Source: Chloroflexota bacterium
GTDB lineage: Bacteria; Chloroflexota; Anaerolineae; Anaerolineales; Anaerolineaceae
Assembly: GCA_009773005.1 (NCBI GenBank)
Contig: WOUT01000001.1
Location: 125,389-189,388, forward strand
Direction of reading: 5' to 3'
Length of the DNA stretch: 64,000 bases
In this document: positions 1 through 10,100 of the stretch, in pieces
How positions within the stretch are numbered: position 1 is the stretch's first letter
Layout: each line of letters starts with the position of its first letter
Notes under the pieces: model-generated
What the model saw: only the letters and a program-made list of their open reading frames with translations
What the model was told of the DNA's origin: nothing
Database searches by the model: none
Position numbers and translations under genes: made by a program

Positions 1-662
1 AATTGCGCTGATACGACATTTGTTTTTGTGCGCTTACGAATGAATTCCTTGAGTTTTTCAGCAGTTACTGCATTTACCGGCGATTCTTCAGTGAAGACGT
101 AAGCTTTATCATTTGTGAAAACAATGATGGGTTCCGGAGTGTAAGCACCGAGGTCAACACCTTTTTTTTCAAAATATTTTAATATATCAATTAATGCATA
201 TTTTGAATCCAAATTAGGTCTTCCCATGCTGTCGCCACCAAATGTTTTAAGAAAGAAATTGCCACCAGATTGTTTCCAACGATCCTTAATAGCGTCATAA
301 GTTATCATGCCGGGCTGGTTATAAGGGAGCAGGCAAAATATCCCTGCAGGACCAACGAGAAGATGAGAAACGCTGGTTTGATAATGGTAGAGCGTAAATT
401 TCTCATCAAGACCTTTTAACGCTAGCGATAACTTTTCATCGGGGCGAGGGGATTTTCCCCAACGGTTCGTAAAATAATTACCAACCTGGAAGAGCAAGAA
501 CCCCACAATTAATGCTGTAAATGTTAAGGGAAGGTAAGTCCCATCCTTATCCTTGAAGGAAAAAAACATACCCACGCCAAGAATGGCGATGCTTAACAAT
601 GAAGTGATATTGCCAGCGCGGTTGTTGCGTTTAATCAATTTTTCATTTGAGTAAATTTTCAT
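1..662 (-). CDS. Membrane-anchored conserved hypothetical protein (partial, runs off left edge)
   Basis: Open minus-strand frame from ATG at 660-662 (MKIYSNEKLIKRNNRAGNITSLLSIAILGVGMFF...), with two hydrophobic segments and no stop before position 1. Confidence 0.7.
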   Translation of the reverse strand, partial: MKIYSNEKLIKRNNRAGNITSLLSIAILGVGMFFSFKDKDGTYLPLTFTALIVGFLLFQVGNYFTNRWGKSPRPDEKLSLALKGLDEKFTLYHYQTSVSHLLVGPAGIFCLLPYNQPGMITYDAIKDRWKQSGGNFFLKTFGGDSMGRPNLDSKYALIDILKYFEKKGVDLGAYTPEPIIVFTNDKAYVFTEESPVNAVTAEKLKEFIRKRTKTNVVSAQ

Positions 663-665
663 TTA

Positions 666-1688
666 TCAAGACCTGCTCTCTATGGAATTATTTGATTGGG
701 TTAGTTTTTCGTGAATCTCAGCCTGCATCGTTTCGAGTAAATGGTTGTCAATTGTATTTCGTGCGAGTTTTACTGCAGATACGAGCGCTTTCGCATCTGA
801 TCTGCCGTGCCCGATGAAAACAAGACCATTTACACCGAGAAGTATACCCGCGCCAGTTTCAGAAGGGTCTAACATTTTCTTCAAGGTGGAAAATGCCGGT
901 TTTGCCAAGAGATACCCTATCTTACTTAAGAATCTCGAAGACATGCCATCTTTTAATGTGTCGATGATGAGTTTGGCAACCGCTTCGCTCGATTTGATAA
1001 AGATATTTCCTGAGAAGCCATCTGCAACGACCACATCAACCTGGCCAAAAAATATTTCCTTGGGTTCTATATTGCCATAAAAATTTAGACCGCTGTTTTG
1101 AAGTAATATGTAAGCGTCCTTTACTAATTGGTTGCCTTTTCCAGCTTCTTCTCCGTTGGCGAGTAGTCCAACTTTAGGCGTTGGTGTATTAAATAACCTG
1201 CTCGCATAAGCACTTCCCATCACTGCAAATTCCAACAAAAATTCAGGCCGGCAGTCGGCATTAGCCCCGGTATCCATAAAAACGCACTTTCGGTTCTTGA
1301 CCGGAATGATGGCAGTTAAAGCAGGCCGAGAGATACCAGATAATCGCTTTAATATAGTAACGGCATTAAAATAAGCAGCGCCAGTATTCCCCGCGGTTAC
1401 GAAGGCTTCCGCCTCGCCATTTTTTATCAGGTTCAATCCAATCGCCATTGAATTATTCGGTTTTTTTCGCGCAGATTCCACCGGTTTGTCTGTCATTTCA
1501 ACTACGTCCGGAGCGTCTTTGATCTGAAAATTGACATGACCAAGATTAAGTTTGGATATATGCTCTTCAATGATCACTTTATTACCGACCAGGAGCACAT
1601 TTTCACCGAGTCTTAATAATTCAAAAGCAGCCAGGATTTCTGGTTCGGGGAAATCATCACTGCCCATCGCGTCAAGAATAATCGTCAT
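666..1688 (-). CDS. plsX: Phosphate acyltransferase PlsX
   Basis: MTIILDAMGSDDFPEPEI... ; VTAGNTGAA; GVNGLVFIGHGRSDA: PlsX family motifs. Confidence 0.95.
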   Translation of the reverse strand: MTIILDAMGSDDFPEPEILAAFELLRLGENVLLVGNKVIIEEHISKLNLGHVNFQIKDAPDVVEMTDKPVESARKKPNNSMAIGLNLIKNGEAEAFVTAGNTGAAYFNAVTILKRLSGISRPALTAIIPVKNRKCVFMDTGANADCRPEFLLEFAVMGSAYASRLFNTPTPKVGLLANGEEAGKGNQLVKDAYILLQNSGLNFYGNIEPKEIFFGQVDVVVADGFSGNIFIKSSEAVAKLIIDTLKDGMSSRFLSKIGYLLAKPAFSTLKKMLDPSETGAGILLGVNGLVFIGHGRSDAKALVSAVKLARNTIDNHLLETMQAEIHEKLTQSNNSIESRS

Positions 1689-1729
1689 TTGGACCTCATT
1701 TCGTTTTTCTTAGTAATATTTTAATCTGC

Positions 1730-1757
1730 TTGACACTACATGATTGCCAGTTATAAT
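1730..1757 (+). promoter_or_regulatory. Sigma70-like promoter for tRNA-Leu
   Basis: TTGACA (1730-1735), 16 bp spacer, TATAAT (1752-1757), 12 bp before the tRNA 5' end. Confidence 0.8.
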
Positions 1758-1769
1758 AACGAAGCAATT

Positions 1770-1851
1770 GCGCTGGTGCTGGAATTGGCAGACAGGCATG
1801 GTTGAGGGCCATGTGCCGCAAGGCGTGAGGGTTCAAGTCCCTCTCAGCGCA
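1770..1851 (+). tRNA. tRNA-Leu (anticodon GAG)
   Basis: GCGCTGG...TCAGCGC acceptor, CATGG-TTGAGGG-CCATG anticodon arm, variable arm, GGGTTCAAGTCCC T arm; CCA not encoded. Confidence 0.93.
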
Positions 1852-1858
1852 CTGCATT

Positions 1859-1880
1859 AGCCGCTTAAGCGGCTTTTTTA
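1859..1880 (+). terminator. Rho-independent terminator after tRNA-Leu
   Basis: Perfect palindrome agccgcttaagcggct (1859-1874) followed by a T run. Confidence 0.85.
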
Positions 1881-1897
1881 TTTTAACGTTCAGATGA

Positions 1898-2884
1898 CTA
1901 TTTATTCCGCATCACACTAAATTTTGTGAGTTGAATAAGCTCTTCTCTCTCTGAGGAGGTGGGTAATTCATTTAAATAATTCAATGCGCGTTGAGCAAAT
2001 TGTTCAGCTTCGATTAAAGAATTTTCAATTGCCTGACTTGTTGAAATTTCTTTAACCAACTGTTGAACGGATTGTTCATCTTGAAAGCAGTTCCCATTTA
2101 AGAGATCTATCACGTTTTTATCATCGGAGTGTGTTTGCATAAAGTAAAGCATTGGTAGAGTGATTAATCCCTGACGCAAGTCACCTCCGACAGGTTTTCC
2201 TACAACGGTTTGATCCCCAGAATAATCCAGAACATCATCAACAATTTGAAATGCCATTCCAAGTTCGTAGCCGAATTTTCGCATAATCTCAACTTGCTGA
2301 TCAGAAACCTGACTAATGATCGCCGCGGTATGCGTTGATGTTTCAAACAAGGAAGCAGTTTTTGCATAAATTCTTCGGTAATAATCTTCCTTACTAGTGT
2401 TGCATCGGCTTGTAAATAACTGATTGACTTCGCCATTTACAATAGTCATCAGCGTTTTAGAAAACAATGACATTACTTCAATGGAATTAGTTTTTGCCGC
2501 CAGATTAGCAGCACAAGCGAAAATAAAGTCACCAGTCAAAACTGTTGCCGCTGGTGACCATTTTGAATTTAATGTTGGAGCTCCTCTTCTTAATAAGGAG
2601 CCATCTATTAAGTCATCATGCACCAAGGTGGCGGTGTGAAGTAATTCGATTGAGGTTGCCAAGGTGATCAATGTTTCTTTTTTTGCGTTAAAAATACTTC
2701 CTAAAAGAAGAATGATTCTGGGGCGAATACGTTTTCCACCGGACGATAATAATACAGAGAGCGCAGACTTGAGATCGGAGTGATATTCATCTGCCTGAGA
2801 AAGCATTAACTTTTCGACAGCATCAATGCCTTGTTGGATTTCCGGTAAAGTGGGTATAGTAGAAGTCAATTTTATACATCCCAA
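1898..2884 (-). CDS. Polyprenyl diphosphate synthase
   Basis: GGKRIRPRIILL, LLHTATLVHDDLID, AFQIVDDVLDYSG: both Asp-rich prenyltransferase motifs. Confidence 0.93.
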   Translation of the reverse strand: MGCIKLTSTIPTLPEIQQGIDAVEKLMLSQADEYHSDLKSALSVLLSSGGKRIRPRIILLLGSIFNAKKETLITLATSIELLHTATLVHDDLIDGSLLRRGAPTLNSKWSPAATVLTGDFIFACAANLAAKTNSIEVMSLFSKTLMTIVNGEVNQLFTSRCNTSKEDYYRRIYAKTASLFETSTHTAAIISQVSDQQVEIMRKFGYELGMAFQIVDDVLDYSGDQTVVGKPVGGDLRQGLITLPMLYFMQTHSDDKNVIDLLNGNCFQDEQSVQQLVKEISTSQAIENSLIEAEQFAQRALNYLNELPTSSEREELIQLTKFSVMRNK

Positions 2885-3672
2885 TAAAAAAGTGATTTGG
2901 CGTTTTGAGTTGTCAGCTTTGCAACATAATCCAGGGGGGAATCAACCAATTCGGAAATTTTTTGTGCGATAAAGGGGATTCTTGAAGGTTCATTCCGCAA
3001 CCCTCTAAATGGGTGGGGAGATAGAAATGGCGCATCGGTTTCAAGGACTATATTTGATATGCCGAGATTTCTGACGATTAGTTGTTTATCCACGGCATTT
3101 TTATATGTAATGGGACCGCCAACCCCTATAGCAAAATTTAACTCATGAACGATTGAGGCTTGTTCAACCGTACCTTCAAATGCATGAAAAACACCCAAGA
3201 ATAGATTTGTTTGGACAGGTTTTTTAGTAAGGGTATTTACCCATCGCGTAATAATCTTTAGTAGATCATCCAGCGATTTTCTACTGTGTAGAATTACGGG
3301 TTTGTTTTTATTTGATGCGATATTCAACATAGATTCCAATACTTCAACCTGTTTTAATTTGCTCTCAGGGTTATGATGATAATCCAATCCGATCTCGCCA
3401 ACTGCCACAACTTTTTGATCGGATATCAACTTTTCCAATGTCAATAATTGGCTCTTCGCATAGTGTTGTGCTTCGTTCGGGTGGATCCCTACTGCCGCAT
3501 AGACACAATCAAAACGATTTGCTATTTCAACCGCCTCTTGGCTGGTCGTAATATCCAAACCCGGAACCAATATTTTAGTAACACCTGCTTCCAATGCACG
3601 CTCAACCACTTGTTGAATATCATTTTGAAAAGATTTAAAATTTAAGTGGCAATGCGTATCAACAAAAGCCAC
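2872..3672 (-). CDS. TatD family hydrolase/DNase
   Basis: MAFVDTHCHLNF..., VGIHPNEA, GEIGLDYH, LETDAPFLSPHPFRG. Confidence 0.95.
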   Translation of the reverse strand: MAFVDTHCHLNFKSFQNDIQQVVERALEAGVTKILVPGLDITTSQEAVEIANRFDCVYAAVGIHPNEAQHYAKSQLLTLEKLISDQKVVAVGEIGLDYHHNPESKLKQVEVLESMLNIASNKNKPVILHSRKSLDDLLKIITRWVNTLTKKPVQTNLFLGVFHAFEGTVEQASIVHELNFAIGVGGPITYKNAVDKQLIVRNLGISNIVLETDAPFLSPHPFRGLRNEPSRIPFIAQKISELVDSPLDYVAKLTTQNAKSLFYWDV

Positions 3673-3674
3673 AA

Positions 3675-5096
3675 TTATCCCAGCCCGGCGATTCGTAAAC
3701 CGTCTTTGAGAATGGACTGCACTTTATCTATATGAGTAGTTTCACAATAAACACGCATAATCGGTTCTGTTCCAGAGAAACGGATCAACAACCAACCGCC
3801 ATCTTCTAAAATGAATTTGTAGCCGTCCAATGAATTCAAACCGATTACTTTCAAACCGCCGATAGTCACAGGTTTTGCATCCAGAATCGCTTTTTCACGG
3901 GAGTTTCTATCGCCGGTAAACGACGTATCGATACGATCGTAATAATGCGAACCGATCTTCGAAAAAAGAAGAGCCAACAACTCGGAAGGTTTTTTCCCCA
4001 ATTTAACCATGAAATCAAGCATATAAAGTCCTGCAAGTATTCCATCACGTTCAGGAACATTCCCCCTGAAGGCGTAACCGCCGGACTCTTCACCACCGAT
4101 CATAGCGTTGGTTTCGAGCATTTTAGGTGCAACATATTTGAAGCCAACACCTGTTTCATAGACAGGAACATTGTAGAGCTTACCGAGTTTTTCAAGCATA
4201 CTTGTAGTGGAAAGCGTTTTGACAATGGGACCTCGATCTCCACGAACCTCCAATAAATAATAGGCAAGAAGTGCGTAGACCTGTAGTTGGTTGATGAATA
4301 CACCATTTTCATCACCAACCCCAAGTCGATCGGCATCACCATCAGTAATTAAGAGAACATCAGCCTTGTTGTTGATAGTTGCTTCAAGACCTACATCTAT
4401 ATTGGGGGGGATTGGTTCAGGTCGTTTCATTTCGGGAAAGATTGGATTTCGGCTGTTATGAATTTCAATAATCTCAGTTTTACCACCGCCCAGAAGACGG
4501 GTGAACCAACCAGCGCCGTTTCCCCACATTGCATCGACAACAATTTTCAACCCGGCTTTTTTAATCGGTTCAAGGTCAATGAGGTCGGCAAGATGAGTAA
4601 TATAATTGGTTGACGCATCGAATATTATGACATTACCTAGTTTAATACAGTCGTCAAAAGAAACTCGTTTTACCGATTCAACTGATTCAGGAATTAAGTT
4701 TTCTATCAATTTTAAATCATCAGGTGGTATAGCTCCTCCGTTCGCATCGCGTACCTTATACCCGTTATCAGTAGCGGGATTATGAGAGGCGGTTATATTA
4801 ACCGCACCCGATGCTTTTTTATCAACAACGGCATAGGCGATGACTGGCGTGGGGGTAGCCCCTTCAGTCAAATAGGTGTTGATTCCATTACCAACAAAAA
4901 CCTCGCATACAGAACGTGCGAAGTACTCAGACAAGAACCGTTTGTCGTATCCAACGACGATCCATTTCCCCTTATTGCCTTTTTGAAGAAGATAATTTGC
5001 AAAACCCTGAGTACATCTGCGAACACTCTCAAAGGTATAGTCTTCTGCGATTGACCCTCTCCAACCATCAGTTCCAAAAATGATCTTTGATTGCAT
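3675..5096 (-). CDS. Phosphoglucomutase/phosphomannomutase family protein
   Basis: [50 protein letters not shown]. Confidence 0.93.
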   Translation of the reverse strand: MQSKIIFGTDGWRGSIAEDYTFESVRRCTQGFANYLLQKGNKGKWIVVGYDKRFLSEYFARSVCEVFVGNGINTYLTEGATPTPVIAYAVVDKKASGAVNITASHNPATDNGYKVRDANGGAIPPDDLKLIENLIPESVESVKRVSFDDCIKLGNVIIFDASTNYITHLADLIDLEPIKKAGLKIVVDAMWGNGAGWFTRLLGGGKTEIIEIHNSRNPIFPEMKRPEPIPPNIDVGLEATINNKADVLLITDGDADRLGVGDENGVFINQLQVYALLAYYLLEVRGDRGPIVKTLSTTSMLEKLGKLYNVPVYETGVGFKYVAPKMLETNAMIGGEESGGYAFRGNVPERDGILAGLYMLDFMVKLGKKPSELLALLFSKIGSHYYDRIDTSFTGDRNSREKAILDAKPVTIGGLKVIGLNSLDGYKFILEDGGWLLIRFSGTEPIMRVYCETTHIDKVQSILKDGLRIAGLG

Positions 5097-5169
5097 AATA
5101 ACTCCAAAAATAATTTTGTATTTTTTATTATATCAGTGTTTGACAGCCAGAAAAACGATTGTCTAACCA

Positions 5170-5178
5170 TGCTATAAT
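5170..5178 (+). promoter_or_regulatory. Extended -10 promoter element (TGC-TATAAT) for the cysteine desulfurase operon
   Basis: tgcTATAAT with TATAAT at 5173-5178, 21 bp before the GTG start; no good -35 at 17 bp. Confidence 0.5.
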
Positions 5179-5198
5179 CAGGCGCAAAGCGAGGTAAA

Positions 5199-6365
5199 GT
5201 GGATAGGATATATCTGGATTATGCTGCATCAACGCCAATTGATAAACGTGTGATCGATGAGATGCTGCCATTTTTTAGTACGGTTTTTGGGAATCCATCT
5301 TCAATGCATTATTTTGGTCAAAAAGCCGAAGGAGCAGTTGAGCTGGCCAGACAAAGAATTCAAAATGCACTTAACGCTCAAGATTACGATGTGATCTTCA
5401 CCAGCGGCGGTACCGAAAGTGACAATCTAGCGCTGCGAGGAATGGCATTAAAAGAGAGAAACGAACGTGGATCTAATCGAATTTTGATCAGCGGCGTTGA
5501 GCATCACGCGGTCTTGGCTACAGCAGAGCAATTAAAAAAGTATTATGGATTTGAACTTGAGTTATTGCGTGTAGACGTTAATGGCAAATTAGATATTTCA
5601 CAATTTATTAATACGATCGATAATAATGTCGCGGTTGTTTCTGTTATTTATGCAAATAATGAAATTGGAACTATTAATCCGATTAACGAAATTGCCATGA
5701 TTTGCAGAGATAAGGAGATTCCGTTTCATACAGATGCTGTTCAGGCTGTTGCTCACCTTGAGATAAATATGAGTTCAAATGAAATTGATCTCCTCTCTTT
5801 TGGAGCACATAAATTCTATGGTCCAAAAGGAGTTGGAGCATTATTAAAAAAGAAAGATATTGAACTCCTTCCTCAAATAACAGGAGGGATGCAGGAAAGG
5901 GGGAGCCGTGCTGGAACCCATAATGTTCCATACATCATGGGAATGGTTAAGGCGCTTGAACTGGTAATTGACGAACGTGAGTTTGATTCTACGAGGCTAA
6001 AAATACTTAGAGATAAATTAATTGAAGAAGTCCTGAAGAAAATACAAGGCTCAAAGTTAACCGGGGACCCGGTGGATAGACTTCCAAATCATGCCAGTTT
6101 TGTAATTGACGGGGTTAATGGAAATGATTTACTTATCGCATTGGACATTGCCGGATTTGCGGTTTCTTCAGGATCAGCATGTAAAGTGGGGAATCCAACC
6201 CCTTCAGACGTTTTGTTAGCCATCGGACTGGAACCTGCGCTAGCAATGGGTTCAATAAGGGTGACTCTTGGTAAAACCACCACAATTAATGAGGTAAATA
6301 ATTTTCTATCTGCTTTAGCACAAGTTGTCGATAGTATTCGTAAAAGTAAATCGGGTGTACTTTGA
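5199..6365 (+). CDS. Cysteine desulfurase (NifS/IscS family)
   Basis: MDRIYLDYAASTPID..., GGTESDNLAL, DAVQAVAHL, SFGAHKFYGPKGVG, SSGSACK. Confidence 0.95.
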   Translation: MDRIYLDYAASTPIDKRVIDEMLPFFSTVFGNPSSMHYFGQKAEGAVELARQRIQNALNAQDYDVIFTSGGTESDNLALRGMALKERNERGSNRILISGVEHHAVLATAEQLKKYYGFELELLRVDVNGKLDISQFINTIDNNVAVVSVIYANNEIGTINPINEIAMICRDKEIPFHTDAVQAVAHLEINMSSNEIDLLSFGAHKFYGPKGVGALLKKKDIELLPQITGGMQERGSRAGTHNVPYIMGMVKALELVIDEREFDSTRLKILRDKLIEEVLKKIQGSKLTGDPVDRLPNHASFVIDGVNGNDLLIALDIAGFAVSSGSACKVGNPTPSDVLLAIGLEPALAMGSIRVTLGKTTTINEVNNFLSALAQVVDSIRKSKSGVL

Positions 6366-7447
6366 ACCACAAAGCAAAAGTTGTTGTAGCAATGAGCGGG
6401 GGTGTGGATAGTTCAGTCGCAGCAGCACTTCTGGTCGAACAGGAATACGATGTTGTTGGCATGATGCTAAAGCTATGGACTGGTGAATGCGAGTTGGAAG
6501 CCAATGCCTGCTGCACACCTGAATCAATCGGCGAAGCCAGAAGCGTTGCAGTTGCTCTTAATATTCCATTTTATGTGATTGATGCTAAAGATATTTTCAA
6601 GCAGCATGTAGTTGACCAATTCATATCAAGTTATCAACGAGGATTAACACCAAATCCATGTTTCATTTGCAATCAGACAGTAAAATGGGAGTACCTTCTT
6701 TCAAAAGCCAATCAAATTGGAGCGGATTACCTGGCGACAGGACATTACGCCCAGATAATCGAGGATGAGGTCCATGTTTATCATCTATTGAAAGGAATAG
6801 ATGAACAAAAAGACCAATCTTATATTTTGGCGGGTTTAACTCAAAAAAAATTGTGCCGGACTCTCCTTCCGTTGGGAAAACTAAAAAAAAATGACGTTCG
6901 AGAAATTGCTGTACGGTACTGTTTTAATGTAGCGAGAAAACCAGATTCTCAAGACTTGTGTTTTACAGGAAAATCAGGATATCGGGCGTTTCTCGCCACC
7001 TATGGGTCGCAGGAAAAGAGCCCGGGTGTGATCCGGAATGTAGCAGGCGAAACTGTTGGAGAACATCAGGGGTTAGCGTCTTATACAATCGGACAACGCA
7101 AAGGACTTGGCTCAGGTTATAAAGTTCCACAATATGTAATATCGAAAAACATTGATCTAAATGAGCTAGTAATCGGGACGGAAGATCAATTGGGATCGAA
7201 AAGTTTTCAAGTCTCACAAATAAATTGGATTTCCGGGTTTGCGCCAACTCACCCGAAAGAGTATTGGGTTAAAATTAGATACAAAGCAAATCCGGTACTA
7301 TGCAGTGTAGAAGACATCAACGCAGATGCATTAAACATTGTCGTTGAGAATAAAATACGAGATGCAACGCCAGGTCAAATAGCCGTATTTTATGACGATA
7401 ACGAAGTTATCGGAAGCGGAGTGATCATTTCGACGGAGGGAGAGTAA
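6362..7447 (+). CDS. mnmA: tRNA-specific 2-thiouridylase MnmA
   Basis: VVVAMSGGVDSSVAAALL, NPCFICN, DYLATGHYA, KPDSQDLCF; overlaps the desulfurase stop. Confidence 0.95.
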   Translation: MNHKAKVVVAMSGGVDSSVAAALLVEQEYDVVGMMLKLWTGECELEANACCTPESIGEARSVAVALNIPFYVIDAKDIFKQHVVDQFISSYQRGLTPNPCFICNQTVKWEYLLSKANQIGADYLATGHYAQIIEDEVHVYHLLKGIDEQKDQSYILAGLTQKKLCRTLLPLGKLKKNDVREIAVRYCFNVARKPDSQDLCFTGKSGYRAFLATYGSQEKSPGVIRNVAGETVGEHQGLASYTIGQRKGLGSGYKVPQYVISKNIDLNELVIGTEDQLGSKSFQVSQINWISGFAPTHPKEYWVKIRYKANPVLCSVEDINADALNIVVENKIRDATPGQIAVFYDDNEVIGSGVIISTEGE

Positions 7448-7451
7448 GAAA

Positions 7452-7730
7452 ATGACATTTGCATCAATAATACTCGGCACGTTAATCGCTTCAATTTTTG
7501 GCTGCGGATTCCATTTTTGGCGAGGTGGAGGGTTTAAATGGTTAATCCTTTTTAATATATTTTCATTTCTGGGTTTCTGGATCGGACATTTATTGGGAAG
7601 TTTAATTAACTGGCATTTTATTAAACTTGGACCGATCAATCTTGGAATGGCTATATTGGGCACAATTTTATTGTTATTCGGTGGATATTGGTTGAGTATG
7701 GCAAGTCTTGAACCCAGACGCAAAAAATAA
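7452..7730 (+). CDS. Small membrane protein, unknown function
   Basis: 92 aa ORF with several hydrophobic segments, in tight operon spacing. Confidence 0.7.
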   Translation: MTFASIILGTLIASIFGCGFHFWRGGGFKWLILFNIFSFLGFWIGHLLGSLINWHFIKLGPINLGMAILGTILLLFGGYWLSMASLEPRRKK

Positions 7731-7756
7731 TTTCACACGTGACTATTGGAGGTATT

Positions 7757-8659
7757 TTGACTGAAAGTACAGAGATATTTTGTGCCAATCCTGGAGACCT
7801 TGTGCAGTTAGTAGGGTTGAGCCACAAATCATTTATTTTTAATTTGATTGAAGGCGGCGAGTTTCAATCCCATCGAGGGGTTATTAAACATGATGATTTA
7901 ATTGGTAAACCTTGGGGTATTCAAATTTTCAGTCACAACGGTAGTCCCTTTTTTCTTTTACAACCATCACTTCCTGATATTCTTAAAAGCACAAAACGCG
8001 CCACTCAGATCATGTATCCAAAGGAAATCGGGTACATTCTTTTGCATATGGGAATAGGGCCGGGGAAGCGGGTCATTGAAGCCGGCACTGGAAGCGGTTC
8101 ATTTACTACTGCTTTGGCTTACAGTATTGGTGAAAGCGGCAGGATTTATTCGTATGAAACAAAGGCTGAAACACAACGGATTGCTCAACGCAGTTTGGAG
8201 AAATTGAAGCTTACCGATTATATTGAATTTAAACTTAGAGATATTTCGGAAGGTTTTGATGAGCAAGGTGTGGACGCGGTTTTTCTCGATGTGTCAAATC
8301 CTTATGATTATTTACACCACGTCAAGAAGGCATTAAAACCCGGGGGATATTTTGGCAGCATATTACCAACAGCAAACCAGGTGATGTCTTTGCTGGTTGC
8401 GCTGAGACAAAACGATTTTGCCTTTATTGACGTTTGCGATATAAGTCTTCGTTACTACAAACCAGAGCCAAGCCGGTTTAGACCCACTGATCGGATGATT
8501 TCGCATACCGGGTACCTGATTTTTGCAAGGTCAGTCACCATAGACCACACATTGGCAGATCGAAAGCTTCTTAAGGAGATCGGGATGATAGGACTTGAAG
8601 ATGAACGATTGTTTGATAAAATCCAAGATTCCGAAGTCCAAACTAATCTGGATTCTTAG
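7757..8659 (+). CDS. tRNA (adenine-N1)-methyltransferase, TrmI-like
   Basis: IMYPKEIGYILLHMGIGPGKRVIEAGTGSGSFTTALA. The ORF track starts at 7739, but a GGAGG precedes the TTG at 7757. Confidence 0.85.
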   Translation: MTESTEIFCANPGDLVQLVGLSHKSFIFNLIEGGEFQSHRGVIKHDDLIGKPWGIQIFSHNGSPFFLLQPSLPDILKSTKRATQIMYPKEIGYILLHMGIGPGKRVIEAGTGSGSFTTALAYSIGESGRIYSYETKAETQRIAQRSLEKLKLTDYIEFKLRDISEGFDEQGVDAVFLDVSNPYDYLHHVKKALKPGGYFGSILPTANQVMSLLVALRQNDFAFIDVCDISLRYYKPEPSRFRPTDRMISHTGYLIFARSVTIDHTLADRKLLKEIGMIGLEDERLFDKIQDSEVQTNLDS

Positions 8660-8664
8660 TTTGA

Positions 8665-9234
8665 ATGGATAAAATTGAGCGACAACTTCGTGCCAGACTA
8701 CGACAAAATGATCTTTTCCACACTCTAGAAGATGATAATCTTTCACCGGCGGCTGTTCTTGTATTACTGGTTAAGAAGGATGAAAATTGGAATATTCTCT
8801 TTACGCGCCGAACAAACGGTGTTCGTACACATCAAGGCGAAGTGTCATTTCCGGGTGGCGCCTATGAGGAGGGTGACGAATCCTTAATCAATACTGCGCT
8901 TAGAGAAACGAAAGAGGAAATTGGTATAAACCTGGAAAATATTACTATTTTGGGCGCCTTGGATGCATGCAAGACAGTAACTAATTTTGTCGTGTATCCG
9001 TTTGTTGGAATTTTAGAGTGGCCTGCCGCATTTAATTTGAATAAAAATGAAGTTGAACGTGCATTCCTGATACCGATTGAATGGTTATTTGACACCAAAA
9101 ATTACCATGAAAAAGACCACATTATAAACGGGGTAAATATTCGCAGAGTCATTCACTATCATGATTATGACGGTGAACATTTATGGGGATTTACTGCAAG
9201 GGTAACTCAACAAATATTGTCATTGATGCGATAA
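8665..9234 (+). CDS. NUDIX hydrolase, CoA pyrophosphatase-like
   Basis: TRRTNGVRTHQGEVSFPGGAYEEGDESLINTALRETKEEIGI: Nudix box plus CoA motif. Confidence 0.9.
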   Translation: MDKIERQLRARLRQNDLFHTLEDDNLSPAAVLVLLVKKDENWNILFTRRTNGVRTHQGEVSFPGGAYEEGDESLINTALRETKEEIGINLENITILGALDACKTVTNFVVYPFVGILEWPAAFNLNKNEVERAFLIPIEWLFDTKNYHEKDHIINGVNIRRVIHYHDYDGEHLWGFTARVTQQILSLMR

Positions 9235-9269
9235 ACAAAAGCAACAGGTTGTGCCCGTTGCTTTTGTTT
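9233..9269. terminator. Bidirectional terminator between convergent genes
   Basis: aaacaaaagcaac...gttgcttttgttt, a perfect 13-bp inverted repeat. Confidence 0.85.
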
Positions 9270-9288
9270 ATTTTCAAAGAGTAGTTGT

Positions 9289-9933
9289 CTATTCGGCTTC
9301 TTCTTCCTCTTCTTTTTTACCCTTTTCAATTACTTCGGGTTCCTCGGCTGTTTCTTCAGTAACTTCTTCGACCTCTTCTGCAGCAGGTGAAGTAATCAAG
9401 ATGATCATTTCATCTAATGAATCAAGCACATCGACACCATTTGGGATGGCAATATCACGCAGAGTAATGGAATCGCCGATTTGCATGAGGTTAGAAATAT
9501 CGACGATGAACCGTTCAGGAAGATCTTTTGGCAGAGCCTCAACCGTGACAGAAGTAATTCCGTCAACAACAACACCATTGAAGTCTTTCACGGCAGGAGC
9601 GTGGCCGACAAATTCAATTTTAACTTCAGCGCGAATCTTTTCGGTTTGAGATACAGCCTGGAAATCAACGTGGAGAAAGAGGTTTTTTAAATAATCACGC
9701 TGTTTTTCACGCACCAGCACTGCATATTCAGTTCCATCAAGGTCGACTGTAATAACACTTGACGATGTAGTGGTATTCAAAACTCTGGTGGATTGTTTGA
9801 GTTCCATGAGAATAGCTACAGGATCCATTTTGTGCCCATAAATTACACCCGGCAGTTTGCCAGCTCGGCGAAGTACTCCAACCTGTTTGCCAATGACCGT
9901 ACGTTTTGTGGCATTAATAACAACCTTTTCCAT
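9289..9933 (-). CDS. rplY: 50S ribosomal protein L25 (general stress protein Ctc family)
   Basis: MEKVVINATKRTVIGKQVGVLRRAGKLPGVIYGHKMDP..., acidic C-terminal tail. Start placed at 9933 rather than the longer ORF start at 10014. Confidence 0.93.
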   Translation of the reverse strand: MEKVVINATKRTVIGKQVGVLRRAGKLPGVIYGHKMDPVAILMELKQSTRVLNTTTSSSVITVDLDGTEYAVLVREKQRDYLKNLFLHVDFQAVSQTEKIRAEVKIEFVGHAPAVKDFNGVVVDGITSVTVEALPKDLPERFIVDISNLMQIGDSITLRDIAIPNGVDVLDSLDEMIILITSPAAEEVEEVTEETAEEPEVIEKGKKEEEEEAE

Positions 9934-10100
9934 TTTCTTTTCCTTCGAGCGCCTCTCACCGATCGTTTGGTTACCTTCGCTCCATGCAAGATGAGTTACC
10001 GTTCTAAACGGCAATTTGAAATTTTAGTCTGTTATCCTATTGCAGTCAAGATAAATTAAGGATTAAATTCAAGGTTTTAGACGAACTCCTGCATCAATTT

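Noticed and set aside
745-1080. ORFs antisense to plsX and many similar short antisense ORFs in the track
   Set aside because: They overlap strongly supported genes on the other strand and show no recognisable family motifs.
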